A stretch of DNA of 64,000 bases, from positions 62,001 to 126,000 of the forward strand of contig NZ_PJIP01000011.1 of the NCBI RefSeq assembly GCF_002929375.1. Reading direction: 5' to 3'. Shown piece after piece: positions 1 to 8,279 of the stretch. The notes beneath the pieces are model-generated. The model ran no database searches, was not told the DNA's origin, and worked only from the letters and a program-made list of their open reading frames with translations. Each line of letters begins with the position of its first letter. Positions within the stretch are counted from its first letter, which is position 1. The stretch comes from Arthrobacter sp. DWC3 (GTDB taxonomy: Bacteria > Actinomycetota > Actinomycetes > Actinomycetales > Micrococcaceae). Made by a program: the position numbers and the translations under genes.

Positions 1-1638
1 GGTGTCGTGCCCCGTGTTGAGGTCGGTGTTGGAGTAGCGGCCCTCGTAGAAGAGGGTCTGCCACTGCCGCACCATGCCGAGCGAGGAGTTGTTGATGACC
101 GCGACCTTGATGGGGATGTTGTTGATGACGCAGGTCGCGAGTTCCTGGTTGGTCATCTGGAAGCAGCCGTCGCCGTCGATGGCCCAGACCACGCGGTCGG
201 GGTTGCCCACCTTGGCGCCCATCGCCGCGGGCACCGAGTAGCCCATGGTGCCGAGGCCCCCGGAGTTCAGCCAGGCGTGCGGGCGCTCGTACCGGATGAA
301 CTGCGCGGCCCACATCTGGTGCTGGCCCACGCCCGAGACGAAGACTCCCTCGGGCCCGGTGAGCTCACCGATGCGCCTGATGACCTGCTGGGGCGCCGAG
401 AGGCCGTCGTCGGGCTGGGTGAAGCCCACCGGGTAGGTCTCGCGCAGGTGGTCGATGGTCCTCCACCAGGCGGAGATGTCCGGGCGGTCCTGGCCCTCGA
501 AGGCGTCGCGGACCGCGGCGGTCAGCTCGGGGATGATCTCCTTGACCGACCCGACGATGGGCACGTCCGCGGTGCGGTTCTTGGAGATCTCGGCGGGGTC
601 GATGTCCGCGTGGATGACCTTCGCGTTCGGGGCGAAGCTGGACAGCACGCCGGTGACGCGGTCGTCGAAGCGGGCGCCGAGCGTGATGAGGAGATCCGCC
701 TGCTGCAGCGCCGTGACCGCGGACACGGAGCCGTGCATGCCGGGCATCCCCACGTGCTGCCGGTGCGAGTCCGGGAAGACGCCGCGGGCCATGAGTGTGG
801 TCACCACGGGGGCGCCGACGAGCTCCGCGAGCTCCTTCAGCTCCGCCGAGGCGTGGCCCTTCACCACGCCGCCGCCCACGTAGAACACAGGGCGCTGCGA
901 GCCGCTGATGAGGCGCGCGGCCTCGCGGACCTGCTTCGCGTGGCCGCGGACCACGGGGCGGTAGCCGGGGATGTCGACCTTCGGCGGCCACGAGAACGTC
1001 ATGGTCGACTGCTGGGCGTCCTTGGCGACGTCCACGAGCACGGGGCCGGGGCGGCCTGTGGTGGCGATGTGGAAGGCCTCGGCGAGGACGCGCGGGATGT
1101 CCTGGGCGTCGGTGACGAGGTAGGAGTGCTTCGTGATCGGCATCGTGATGCCGACGATGTCCGCCTCCTGGAAGGCGTCGGAGCCGATGAACGCGCTGGA
1201 CACCTGGCCCGTGATGGCGACCATGGGCACCGAGTCCATGTGGGCGTCGGCGATGGCGGTCACGAGGTTCGTGGCGCCCGGCCCCGACGTCGCGATGCAC
1301 ACGCCGGGCCGGCCCGTCACCATCGCGTACCCCTGGGCGGCGTGGCCGGCGCCCTGCTCGTGCCGCACGAGGATGTGGCGCAGCCGCGTCGAGGCGAGGA
1401 GCGGATCGTAGGTGGGGAGGATCGCCCCGCCGGGGAGTCCGAAGACGTCGTCGACGCCGAGCTCCTCGAGGGACCGGACGATCGCCGCGGACCCGAGCAT
1501 TTGGGTGGGCGCGACCACGTTGTTGGGGCCCCTGACGGGGCTCGCCGGAGCCGCGGGTGCGGTCTCCCGGGTGGGTGCTGCGGGGGGTGCCGGCCTTGCT
1601 GCCAGCAGCGCCGGGCTGATGGGCGATCCCTTGGACAT
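1..1638 (-). CDS. ilvB: Acetolactate synthase large subunit (3' end beyond window)
   Basis: ThDP- and FAD-dependent enzyme that condenses pyruvate (or pyruvate with 2-ketobutyrate) in the first common step of Val/Leu/Ile synthesis. 546 codons are visible of a family length near 600-630. After a Pro/Ala-rich N-terminal extension of about 45 residues comes the core ([13 protein letters not shown]), the catalytic Glu in [10 protein letters not shown] near residue 94, and the ThDP-binding region [10 protein letters not shown] followed by an Asn (INN) near residues 495-512. The ATG at 1638 is preceded by GAAGGAAG. The small subunit ilvN and ilvC, usual next genes, would lie outside the window. Expression is very likely set by the leader peptide and terminator upstream. 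Identification is secure. Confidence 0.97.
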   Translation of the reverse strand, partial: MSKGSPISPALLAARPAPPAAPTRETAPAAPASPVRGPNNVVAPTQMLGSAAIVRSLEELGVDDVFGLPGGAILPTYDPLLASTRLRHILVRHEQGAGHAAQGYAMVTGRPGVCIATSGPGATNLVTAIADAHMDSVPMVAITGQVSSAFIGSDAFQEADIVGITMPITKHSYLVTDAQDIPRVLAEAFHIATTGRPGPVLVDVAKDAQQSTMTFSWPPKVDIPGYRPVVRGHAKQVREAARLISGSQRPVFYVGGGVVKGHASAELKELAELVGAPVVTTLMARGVFPDSHRQHVGMPGMHGSVSAVTALQQADLLITLGARFDDRVTGVLSSFAPNAKVIHADIDPAEISKNRTADVPIVGSVKEIIPELTAAVRDAFEGQDRPDISAWWRTIDHLRETYPVGFTQPDDGLSAPQQVIRRIGELTGPEGVFVSGVGQHQMWAAQFIRYERPHAWLNSGGLGTMGYSVPAAMGAKVGNPDRVVWAIDGDGCFQMTNQELATCVINNIPIKVAVINNSSLGMVRQWQTLFYEGRYSNTDLNTGHDT

Positions 1639-1727
1639 CGATGACTTCCTTCGGAGCATTCGCTGCACTGCTGCAGGCTGAACTGCGGATTTCCGGCGCT
1701 TCTTTCCTGCCGACAGGTCATGTCAAC

Positions 1728-1766
1728 AAAAAAACCCCTCGGCCTTGTCGGGCTCTGCGAGGGGTT
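1728..1766 (-). terminator. Attenuator hairpin in the ilvB leader
   Basis: Read on the minus strand, AACCCCTCG and CGAGGGGTT form a 9-bp stem around a 16-nt loop, followed by a run of seven U. It lies between the Val/Ile-rich leader peptide and ilvB, the position of a transcription attenuator. An intrinsic terminator this close upstream of ilvB makes sense only if it is conditional. Confidence 0.88.
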
Positions 1767-1798
1767 GCGCGTGACTGCAGTCGTCTACCGGACGGGCT

Positions 1799-1846
1799 TC
1801 AGGCCACGCGCTGTATAAGAATGACGACTACGGGTTCGGGCTGCAT
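1799..1846 (-). CDS. ilvB leader peptide, 15 residues
   Basis: A short frame ATG...TGA encodes MQPEPVVVILIQRVA. Six of the 15 codons in a row are Val, Val, Val, Ile, Leu, Ile, the products of the pathway ilvB starts. It ends 33 nt before the attenuator stem. In the classic model, slow reading of these codons when branched-chain aminoacyl-tRNA is scarce prevents terminator folding and lets transcription reach ilvB. The -10 lies only 6 nt before the ATG, so the leader mRNA is probably leaderless. Codon content and position make this call strong, although no longer homologue was compared. Confidence 0.87.
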   Translation of the reverse strand: MQPEPVVVILIQRVA

Positions 1847-1852
1847 ATCTGT

Positions 1853-1882
1853 AGTCTCCCCGCCCTCGCGAAAGGGTGTCAA
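1853..1882 (-). promoter_or_regulatory. Promoter of the ilvB leader
   Basis: Minus-strand TTGACA at 1882-1877 is followed, after 18 nt, by GAGACT at 1858-1853, a one-base variant of the TAGACT -10 boxes seen elsewhere in this window. The leader-peptide ATG starts 6 nt after the -10, so transcription should begin at or next to the start codon. Confidence 0.6.
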
Positions 1883-2001
1883 ACTGCACGCGAGCCTGTC
1901 TCATATTGTGGACAACCTGTCCGGTGCGTGGACGTTCGTCCGCGGACCGGAGGATCCGGGCCGGACCTTGACTCTCCGGCCCGGATCCTGACGGGAGGTT
2001 C

Positions 2002-3729
2002 CTAGCCCGTGAAGGCACCCTGGGATGCGGAGTGCACGAGCTTCGCGTATTTCGCCAGGACACCCTTGGTGTAGCGGGCCGGGAGCGGCTCCCAGCCGAT
2101 CCTGCGCTGCTCGAGCTCCGCCTCGTCGACGAGGAGGTCGAAGCTCTTCGCCGCGATGTCGACGCGGATGCGGTCGCCGTCGCGCACGAAGGCGATGGGG
2201 CCGCCGTCCACCGCCTCCGGTGCGACGTGCCCGATGCACAGGCCCGTGGTGCCGCCGGAGAACCGGCCGTCCGTCAGCAGGAGCACGTCCCTGCCGAGCC
2301 CGGCTCCCTTGATGGCGCCCGTGATGGCGAGCATCTCACGCATGCCGGGGCCGCCCTTGGGTCCCTCGTAGCGGATGACGACGACGTCGCCGGCCTGGAT
2401 CTCGCCGGCATCGAGCGCGTCGAGTGCGCCCTGCTCACGCTCGAACACGCGGGCGGTGCCCTCGAAGACGTCGGCATCGAAGCCTGCGCTCTTCACGACG
2501 GCGCCCTCGGGGGCCAGGGATCCGTGCAGGATGGTGATGCCACCGGTCTTGTGCATCGGGTTGTCGAGCGCGCGGAGGATCTTGCCGTCGAGGTCCGGGG
2601 GGTCGATCTCGGCCAGGTTCTCGGCCAGCGTCTTGCCGGTGACCGTCAGGCAGTCGCCGTGCAGCAGGCCGGCATCGAGCAGCGCCTTCATGATGACGGG
2701 CACGCCGCCCACCTTGTCGACGTCGAACATGACGTAGCGGCCGAAGGGCTTGAGGTCGCCGAGGTGCGGGATGCGGTCGCCGATGCGCGTGAAGTCGTCG
2801 AGTGTCAGCTCCACCTCGGCCTCGCGGGCGATGGCGAGCAGGTGCAGGACGGCGTTCGTGGAGCCGCCGAACGCCATGGTGACCGCGATGGCGTTCTCGA
2901 ACGCCTTCTTGGTCATGATGTCGCGCGCGGTGATGCCGAGGCGCAGCAGGTTGACGACCGCCTCGCCGGACTTCCGCGCGTACATGTCGCGGCGGCGGTC
3001 CACCGACGGCGGGGCTGCCGAGCCGGGCAGGGACATCCCGAGGGCCTCGCCGATGCAGGCCATCGTGTTCGCCGTGTACATGCCGCCGCAGGCGCCCTCG
3101 CCGGGGCAGACCGCACGTTCGATGCTGTCGAGGTCCTTGCGGCTCATCTTGCCGGCAGCGCAGGCGCCGACCGCCTCGAAGGCGTCGATCAGGGTGACCT
3201 CCTTCTCGGTGCCGTCCTCGAGCTTCGCGAAGCCGGGCATGATGGTGCCCGCATAGAGGAACACGGAGGCGAGGTCGAGTCGCGCTGCCGCCATGAGCAT
3301 GCCCGGCAGGGACTTGTCGCAGCCGGCGAGGAGCACGGAGCCGTCGATGCGTTCCGCCTGCATCACCGTCTCCACCGAGTCGGCGATGACCTCACGGGAG
3401 ACGAGCGAGAAGTGCATGCCCTCATGGCCCATGGAGATGCCGTCGGACACGGAGATGGTGCCGAACTGCATGGGGAACCCGCCCGCGTCGTGCACACCCT
3501 CCTTGGCTCCCTCCGCGAGGCGGTTGAGGGACAGGTTGCAGGGGGTGATCTCGTTCCACGAACTGGCGACGCCGACCTGGGGCTTGGCGAAGTCCTCGTC
3601 GCCCATGCCGACGGCGCGCAGCATTCCGCGGGACGGTGCCGCATGGATGCCGTCCGTGACGACGCGGCTGCGGGGCTTGATGTCTGGCGTTGAAGGCGAG
3701 GGTGTTTCCGGCGTTGTTTCCACGGTCAT
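2002..3729 (-). CDS. ilvD: Dihydroxy-acid dehydratase
   Basis: Fe-S dehydratase of the IlvD/Edd family that turns 2,3-dihydroxy acids into the 2-keto acids used for Val, Leu and Ile. 575 residues, normal length. Visible signatures include [13 protein letters not shown] near residue 53, [11 protein letters not shown] near 135, [13 protein letters not shown] near 211 and [14 protein letters not shown] near 486. The Cys residues in the first three match the cluster-binding positions of the family. It lies upstream of ilvB in the same direction but is separated by the ilvB promoter and attenuator, so it is a separate unit. A -10 box ends 6 nt before the ATG, and a long inverted repeat sits just upstream. 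Confidence 0.97.
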   Translation of the reverse strand: MTVETTPETPSPSTPDIKPRSRVVTDGIHAAPSRGMLRAVGMGDEDFAKPQVGVASSWNEITPCNLSLNRLAEGAKEGVHDAGGFPMQFGTISVSDGISMGHEGMHFSLVSREVIADSVETVMQAERIDGSVLLAGCDKSLPGMLMAAARLDLASVFLYAGTIMPGFAKLEDGTEKEVTLIDAFEAVGACAAGKMSRKDLDSIERAVCPGEGACGGMYTANTMACIGEALGMSLPGSAAPPSVDRRRDMYARKSGEAVVNLLRLGITARDIMTKKAFENAIAVTMAFGGSTNAVLHLLAIAREAEVELTLDDFTRIGDRIPHLGDLKPFGRYVMFDVDKVGGVPVIMKALLDAGLLHGDCLTVTGKTLAENLAEIDPPDLDGKILRALDNPMHKTGGITILHGSLAPEGAVVKSAGFDADVFEGTARVFEREQGALDALDAGEIQAGDVVVIRYEGPKGGPGMREMLAITGAIKGAGLGRDVLLLTDGRFSGGTTGLCIGHVAPEAVDGGPIAFVRDGDRIRVDIAAKSFDLLVDEAELEQRRIGWEPLPARYTKGVLAKYAKLVHSASQGAFTG

Positions 3730-3735
3730 GCCTGA

Positions 3736-3741
3736 AGTCTA
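3736..3741 (-). promoter_or_regulatory. -10 box of ilvD, leaderless arrangement
   Basis: TAGACT on the minus strand ends 6 nt before the ilvD ATG. No purine-rich ribosome-binding site lies between them, so the mRNA probably starts at the ATG. No good -35 is visible. Confidence 0.5.
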
Positions 3742-3748
3742 GGCCCGG

Positions 3749-3785
3749 GTAACAGGACGGTTTCGCCATGTGACCGCCCTGTTAC
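3749..3785. promoter_or_regulatory. Inverted repeat upstream of ilvD, possible operator
   Basis: GTAACAGGACGGT (3749-3761) and ACCGCCCTGTTAC (3773-3785) pair at 12 of 13 positions around an 11-nt centre. The repeat covers the region where the -35 of ilvD should be. Because the mRNA seems to start downstream of it, a protein-binding site is more likely than an RNA hairpin. The factor is unknown. Confidence 0.45.
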
Positions 3786-3948
3786 AGGCCGGCGCACGCG
3801 TGCGGGACCCCGATCCGTCGGGACGGGAGGCTCCTCGTGCGGGGGCCCTCCGGTACAGTGTGGGACTCACGGGCCCTTCCTCCGTTCCGCCGCGCGGGCG
3901 CACCGCGGGCGGAGCGGACCTCCCCCTCCCCTACCGCAACGGCGTGAC

Positions 3949-4437
3949 ATGACCCCCGATGAGCCGCACCACCCCAGCAGCCCGCTCGACGGCGGGCAGG
4001 GGCTGAAGAACGCCCTGCGCCGCGTCTTCGACGGGCAGATCCCGAACTACGGCGACTACAACCTGGTGTTCGCGGACGGCCGCTCGCGGGATCCCAGGGA
4101 GGCCCGGGATCCCAGGGAGGCCCGCGGGACGGCCGCGGCCTACGTGGTCGGGTACCGGTGGAAGCCCATGGAGCTCATGATCGCGCCGGTGGATCTCGCG
4201 GCGATCACGGGCGCGGGGGTCCCGGTGGAGGTCAACATGACCAATCTCGCGCACGCGCTGCAGTGGGACCAAGACGGCAGCTACGAGGTGGGGACGAGCA
4301 CCGGGCGGGTCTTCCGCTTCGCCGTCGCCCCGGCCCCCGTGCTCGACATCGGGCCGGGGACGCCGCTGCGGCTCGCACAGGACGCGGACGCCGAGGACTT
4401 CACGTCCTTCATGGACGCCTTCATCGCGATGTCCTGA
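3949..4437 (+). CDS. Hypothetical protein, 162 aa
   Basis: I do not recognise this family. The protein is soluble-looking, acidic, without a signal peptide or membrane segment. An N-terminal region (NALRRVFDGQIPNYGDYNLV) is followed by a charged RDPREARDPREAR insertion encoded by two identical 18-bp units (4087-4122). Then come strands YVVGYRWKPMELMIAPVDL and a C-terminal stretch that ends FMDAFIAMS. It stands alone between divergent ilvD and a convergent dehydrogenase gene. No clear ribosome-binding site precedes the ATG. Confidence 0.65.
   Translation: MTPDEPHHPSSPLDGGQGLKNALRRVFDGQIPNYGDYNLVFADGRSRDPREARDPREARGTAAAYVVGYRWKPMELMIAPVDLAAITGAGVPVEVNMTNLAHALQWDQDGSYEVGTSTGRVFRFAVAPAPVLDIGPGTPLRLAQDADAEDFTSFMDAFIAMS
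4087..4122. repeat. Perfect 18-bp tandem duplication inside a coding region
   Basis: The unit CGGGATCCCAGGGAGGCC occurs twice back to back and keeps the reading frame. It adds six residues (RDPREA) to the hypothetical protein. Confidence 0.9.
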
Positions 4438-4458
4438 CCCCCGGCCCTGTCGCGACCG

Positions 4459-5424
4459 CTATGCCCAGGGGCCGCGCCGCACGAGGTTCCCGGGCTCCTC
4501 GCCGTTGCCGAGCCGCTCGATCTGCCGCCGGAGCAGGGCGAGGATCCGCGGCGGGAACGCCTCGGTGTTGCCGCCCACGTGCGGCGTGATGATGACGCCG
4601 GGCGCCCGCCACAGCGGGTGGTCCGCGGGGAGCGGCTCCGGGTCCACGACGTCGAGCGCTGCCCTGAGCCGTCCTGCGGTCACCTCCCGCGTGAGCGCGT
4701 CGGTGTCGACGACGGCGCCGCGGGCCACGTTCACCACGAGGGCGCCGCCGGGCAGCGCGGCGAGCACCTCACGGCCGATCAGCCCCCGGGTGGCGTCGGT
4801 GAGCGGTGTGATCACGATGACGACGTCGTGGTGCGGGGCGAGCTGCACGAGCTCGTCGCTGCCGTGGACGTGCCCCAGCGCGTCGTCGCGCGCGGTGCTG
4901 CCCACGCGCGTCACGTCGGCCTCGAAGGTGGCCAGGCGCCGCCGGATCTCCTCCCCGATCCCGCCCACGCCGACCAGCAGCACGCGCCGGTCCGCGAGGC
5001 CCGGGTACCGTGCACTCCGCCACCGGCCGTCGGCCTGCTGCCGCACGGCGTCGTCGATGCCCCGCAGCGAGGCCAGGGCGAGCCCGACGGCCAGTTCGGC
5101 CGTGGCGGCGGCGTGCACGCCCGCGGCCGTGGCGATCGCGACGTCGGCGCCCACGAGGTCCGCGACGCCGTCGTAGCCCGTGGACTGGGTCTGCACGAGC
5201 CGGAGGTTGGGGGCGGTGTCGAGGGCGCCGTCGAGGTGCGCGCGGCCCGTGTAGGGCAGGACGGCGGCGTCGAGCGTGGCCGGGTCGACCCCCTCGGGCG
5301 GGGCGGTGAAGTCCCAGAGCACCACGTCGACGGCGGGTGACGCGTCCGCGAGCGCCTCCTGCAGGTCGGCGGAGGGGACGCTCACGGTCCGGACGGTCGG
5401 GGCGGCGGGGGCGGGGTTCGTCAT
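4459..5424 (-). CDS. D-isomer-specific 2-hydroxyacid dehydrogenase
   Basis: NAD-dependent oxidoreductase of the D-2-hydroxyacid dehydrogenase family, 321 residues. The Rossmann motif GVGGIGEEI lies near residue 152. The catalytic Arg is in VNVARGAVVD near 233, the Glu in DPEPLP near 262 and the His in TPHVGGNT near 281. The substrate cannot be read from sequence; such proteins are often labelled phosphoglycerate dehydrogenase-like or glyoxylate/hydroxypyruvate reductase. It is divergent from the PQQ-type dehydrogenase gene, with a TAGGCT -10 6 nt before the ATG. Confidence 0.9.
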   Translation of the reverse strand: MTNPAPAAPTVRTVSVPSADLQEALADASPAVDVVLWDFTAPPEGVDPATLDAAVLPYTGRAHLDGALDTAPNLRLVQTQSTGYDGVADLVGADVAIATAAGVHAAATAELAVGLALASLRGIDDAVRQQADGRWRSARYPGLADRRVLLVGVGGIGEEIRRRLATFEADVTRVGSTARDDALGHVHGSDELVQLAPHHDVVIVITPLTDATRGLIGREVLAALPGGALVVNVARGAVVDTDALTREVTAGRLRAALDVVDPEPLPADHPLWRAPGVIITPHVGGNTEAFPPRILALLRRQIERLGNGEEPGNLVRRGPWA

Positions 5425-5430
5425 GGCGCC

Positions 5431-5516
5431 AGCCTAGAGGGATCCGCGCAGCACCGCCCGTGCCCCGTGCCCCGATCCCCGGAGGGGTGGACACCTCCCG
5501 GGCCCCGTCCTAGGGT
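5431..5516. promoter_or_regulatory. Divergent leaderless promoters
   Basis: TAGGCT on the minus strand (5436-5431) ends 6 nt before the hydroxyacid dehydrogenase ATG. TAGGGT on the plus strand (5511-5516) ends 6 nt before the PQQ dehydrogenase ATG. Neither gene has a ribosome-binding site, so both mRNAs probably begin at the start codon. Confidence 0.5.
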
Positions 5517-5522
5517 CGGACC

Positions 5523-6698
5523 ATGTCAGCCGCCCGACGGCGACGCGCCCGCCTCCCCGCCCGGGCCCTCGCTCCGGCAGCCGCGATCCTGATCGCCGTT
5601 CCCGGGTGCTCCCCTGCGGCCTCCGAACCGGCCCCCCTGTACGCCGGGGCGTCCGACGCCCCCGGCACCTCCGGCACCTCGGAGGATCCGTCGGCCACCG
5701 AGTCCGCGTCCGCCTCCGACGACGGCGCCGCGCTCCCGGGCCTCGTGCACAGCGGAGACGTAGCCACCGGGCTCGGCTTGCCCTGGTCCGTGGTGGTGCT
5801 CGACGACGGCTCCCTCCTCGTGTCCGAGCGCGAGACCGGGGAGATCGAGCGCGTCGGCGACGGAAGCCCCGGCGTCATCGGCCGCATCCCCGACGCGGCG
5901 GACGCGACGGGCGAGGGCGGCCTGCTGGGACTCGCCGTCGGCCGCACGGGACCAGGGGCCGGTGAGCCCGACGCCCTCTACGCCTACTACACCTCGGCCA
6001 CGGACAACCGCGTGGTGCGCCTGCCGTGGACCGACGGGCGGCTCGGCACGCCCGAGCCCGTCCTGACCGGCATCCCGAAGGCGGAGATCCACAACGGCGG
6101 GCGGATCGCCGTCGGCCCCGACGGTCACCTGTACATCGGCACCGGGGACGCCGGGGTCCGGGACCGTGCGCAGGACCCGGCGGACCTCGGCGGGAAGATC
6201 CTGCGGATCACGGCCGACGGCGGGATCCCCGGGGACAACCCGACGCCCGGCTCACCGGTCTACAGCCTCGGCCACCGCAACGTGCAGGGGCTCGCCTGGG
6301 ACTCCGCCGGCCGGCTGTGGGCCTCCGAGTTCGGCCCGGAGGTCGACGACGAGCTGAACCTCGTGGTGCCCGGCGGCAACTACGGCTGGCCGGAGGTCAC
6401 GGGCGCGTCCGGCGACCCCCGGTTCAAGGACGCGCAGGTGGTGTGGCCGTCCACGGCGTCGTCCTCCCCCAGCGGCATGGCCATCGTCGACGACGTCGCC
6501 TACATCGGCGGCCTGCGGGGCCGGCGGCTCTGGCAGGTCCCACTGCGCGACGGCACGGCGGGTGAACCCGCCAGCCACTTCGACGGACTGTTCGGGCGGC
6601 TGCGCGACGTGGCGGCGGGCACCGACGGCTCGCTGCTCGTGGCGACCAACGAGCCGGACGGGGCGAGGATCCTGCGGATCGACAGGGACGCCGGCTGA
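5523..6698 (+). CDS. PQQ-dependent sugar dehydrogenase lipoprotein
   Basis: 391 residues, soluble glucose dehydrogenase/sorbosone dehydrogenase (GSDH) beta-propeller family, which oxidises sugars with PQQ as cofactor. The Arg-rich N-terminus and hydrophobic stretch end in a lipobox-like IAVPGC, so the protein is probably lipid-anchored outside the membrane. A Ser/Thr/Ala/Asp-rich linker (to about residue 75) precedes propeller signatures GLPWSVVVLDDGSLLVSER, GEGGLLGLAVG, HNGGRIAVGPDGHLYIGTGD, GHRNVQGLAWD and GGNYGWPEV. No PQQ synthesis genes are in the window. Many actinobacterial members have no tested substrate. Confidence 0.9.
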   Translation: MSAARRRRARLPARALAPAAAILIAVPGCSPAASEPAPLYAGASDAPGTSGTSEDPSATESASASDDGAALPGLVHSGDVATGLGLPWSVVVLDDGSLLVSERETGEIERVGDGSPGVIGRIPDAADATGEGGLLGLAVGRTGPGAGEPDALYAYYTSATDNRVVRLPWTDGRLGTPEPVLTGIPKAEIHNGGRIAVGPDGHLYIGTGDAGVRDRAQDPADLGGKILRITADGGIPGDNPTPGSPVYSLGHRNVQGLAWDSAGRLWASEFGPEVDDELNLVVPGGNYGWPEVTGASGDPRFKDAQVVWPSTASSSPSGMAIVDDVAYIGGLRGRRLWQVPLRDGTAGEPASHFDGLFGRLRDVAAGTDGSLLVATNEPDGARILRIDRDAG

Positions 6699-6845
6699 CG
6701 GCGGCCACTGACGGCGAGCACGACGGCGAGCACGGCGGCGGGACAGGGGCCGGGCCGCCGGTTTCATGTTTCGGCCCAACTGCTGGTAGAGTCTCATGCT
6801 GTTGCTGATGACCGGACCGAGTGAAATCATGAAGGAAATCGCCAC

Positions 6846-6918
6846 GCACCTCTAGCTCAATTGGCAGAGCAATTGACTCTTAATCAATGGGTTTCGGGTT
6901 CAAGTCCCGAGGGGTGCA
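6846..6918 (+). tRNA. tRNA-Lys (anticodon CTT)
   Basis: Complete cloverleaf. The acceptor GCACCTC pairs with GGGGTGC, with one G-U pair. The anticodon arm is ATTGA-CTCTTAA-TCAAT with CTT in the loop, and the T arm is TCGGG-TTCAAGT-CCCGA. The discriminator base is A at 6918, and CCA is not encoded. Confidence 0.97.
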
Positions 6919-6921
6919 CGT

Positions 6922-6970
6922 CGAATCCCCGTTCTCCAGGTCTCGCCGCCTGCAGAACGGGGATTCGTTC
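6922..6970 (+). terminator. Terminator after tRNA-Lys
   Basis: CGAATCCCCGTTCT (6922-6935) and AGAACGGGGATTCG (6954-6967) form a perfect 14-bp stem, followed by TTCATTT. Confidence 0.85.
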
Positions 6971-7018
6971 ATTTCCGGGCCCCGCCGGGTTCTACCGGCC
7001 CGGGCCTACCATGGACCC

Positions 7019-7711
7019 GTGAACGAAATCCTGTCCTTCGCCGGAAGCTACTGGTGGCTCGTGTTCCCGCTCTCCGGCGTGTTCGCGATCTGGGGCAGGT
7101 CCTGGTCGGAGGCGACCGAGCGGCGCCACCGGCGCAAGGTGGAGATGTACCGCCTGAAGAACCCGGGCGTGCTCCCCGGGACGCAGCCCCACGCCGCCCC
7201 GCCGCGGCCCCGGACCCGCGAGCGGGACGTCCAGCACGTCGAGCGGATGCACGACGAGGTGGACCGGAAGTGGCTCTCCTACGAGCTCGACGCGGCGAAG
7301 CTGATCGACTACCCCACCATGACGGACGTCCGGGAGCCACTCACGGTCGCCTTCCTGCGCGCCAAGCGCGTCGCGGACTCCCTCCGGCCCGAGGACCCCG
7401 CCGGGATGTCCGCCGAGGACCTCGCGGAGTACCGCTCGGCCGTCACCTCCTACGACGTCGCATTCCAGGTGGCCGAGACGGAGGCCCGGCGCGTGCGGGT
7501 CAGCGGCTTCACCCCGCAGGAACGGCAGCGCCTGGAGACGGCCCGCAAACTCGTGACGGTCGCCGTCGACGACGCCGCGACCGCCGCGGAACGGCAGACC
7601 GCCTACCGGCGTGCGCGCCGTGAACTCGACGGGCTCATCGTCCTGCCCGATGCCACGATCGCCGACCTCGAGGAGAGGATCGCGGGCGCCATCGACCAGC
7701 GCAGGCCCTGA
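7019..7711 (+). CDS. Membrane-anchored protein of unknown function
   Basis: 230 residues with one N-terminal membrane segment (SYWWLVFPLSGVFAIWG, about residues 8-25) and a long charged, mostly helical cytoplasmic part. I do not recognise the family. The GTG start at 7019 is chosen because a TACCAT -10 (7007-7012) ends 6 nt before it. The same frame stays open upstream but would run into the tRNA gene and its terminator. The gene stands alone between that terminator and a VOC gene. Confidence 0.75.
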   Translation: MNEILSFAGSYWWLVFPLSGVFAIWGRSWSEATERRHRRKVEMYRLKNPGVLPGTQPHAAPPRPRTRERDVQHVERMHDEVDRKWLSYELDAAKLIDYPTMTDVREPLTVAFLRAKRVADSLRPEDPAGMSAEDLAEYRSAVTSYDVAFQVAETEARRVRVSGFTPQERQRLETARKLVTVAVDDAATAAERQTAYRRARRELDGLIVLPDATIADLEERIAGAIDQRRP

Positions 7712-7795
7712 CCTTCCCAGCACGTCCCCGCTGGACGATAATCGCTCCTGTCATCGACGGACGTGGCGCAGGCCACCCGACAGGAAGCGGACATC

Positions 7796-8251
7796 ATGGC
7801 AGCGACGATCAACACCTACCTCACCTTCAAGGACACCGCGGCGCAGGCGATGGAGTTCTACCGGTCCGTCTTCGGCGGGGAGCTGCAGAGCAGCACCTTC
7901 GGGGAGTTCCAGATGAGCGAGGATCCGGCGGAGCAGGACAAGATCATGCACTCGATGCTGACCACGCCGTCGGGGCAGGTCATCATGGCGGCGGACACGC
8001 CCGCCAGCATGGAGTACCGGGCCCCGGCCGGCTACTCGATCTCGATCAGCGGCGACGACGAGGCCGAGCTCCGCGGGTACTGGGACGCGCTGGCGGGCAG
8101 CGGCAGCGAGATCCTCCCCCTCTCCGAGTCGCCCTGGGGCGACAGCTTCGGGATGTGCACGGACCGCTTCGGCGTCAGCTGGATGGTGAACATCGCGGGC
8201 ACGGGGGCGCGCGGGCAGGAGGCCGAGCAGGACGCGTCGAGCGTCGTCTGA
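7796..8251 (+). CDS. VOC-superfamily (PhnB/glyoxalase-like) protein
   Basis: 151 residues with two babbab units typical of the PhnB/3-demethylubiquinone-9 branch of the vicinal oxygen chelate fold. Visible motifs are YLTFKDTAAQAMEFYRSVFGG at the start, then FGEFQM, MHSMLTTPSGQVIMAADTP and a C-terminal WGDSFGMCTDRFGVSWMVNI. The substrate is unknown. GGAAG precedes the chosen ATG by about 9 nt, and a GATAAT hexamer lies about 50 nt upstream. The open frame extends 11 codons further, without a ribosome-binding site. Confidence 0.88.
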   Translation: MAATINTYLTFKDTAAQAMEFYRSVFGGELQSSTFGEFQMSEDPAEQDKIMHSMLTTPSGQVIMAADTPASMEYRAPAGYSISISGDDEAELRGYWDALAGSGSEILPLSESPWGDSFGMCTDRFGVSWMVNIAGTGARGQEAEQDASSVV

Positions 8252-8270
8252 GGTCGGCCCTCCGACCTCA
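8249..8270. terminator. Bidirectional hairpin between convergent genes
   Basis: TGAGGTCGG and CCGACCTCA form a 9-bp stem around CCCT. The left arm includes the stop codon of the VOC gene. The CDF gene converges from the other side. Confidence 0.5.
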
Positions 8271-8279
8271 CCCCCGACG

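Noticed and set aside
7-1644. Plus-strand open frame across ilvB
   Set aside because: It is the mirror of ilvB codons, has no domain, and the minus strand encodes an unmistakable acetolactate synthase.
1856-1860. GGGAG as a ribosome-binding site for the ilvB leader peptide
   Set aside because: It overlaps the likely -10, so it would not be in the mRNA. The leaderless model fits better.
6887-7018. Longer start for the 7019 membrane protein
   Set aside because: It would begin inside tRNA-Lys and run through its terminator. GTG 7019 has a -10 box 6 nt upstream.
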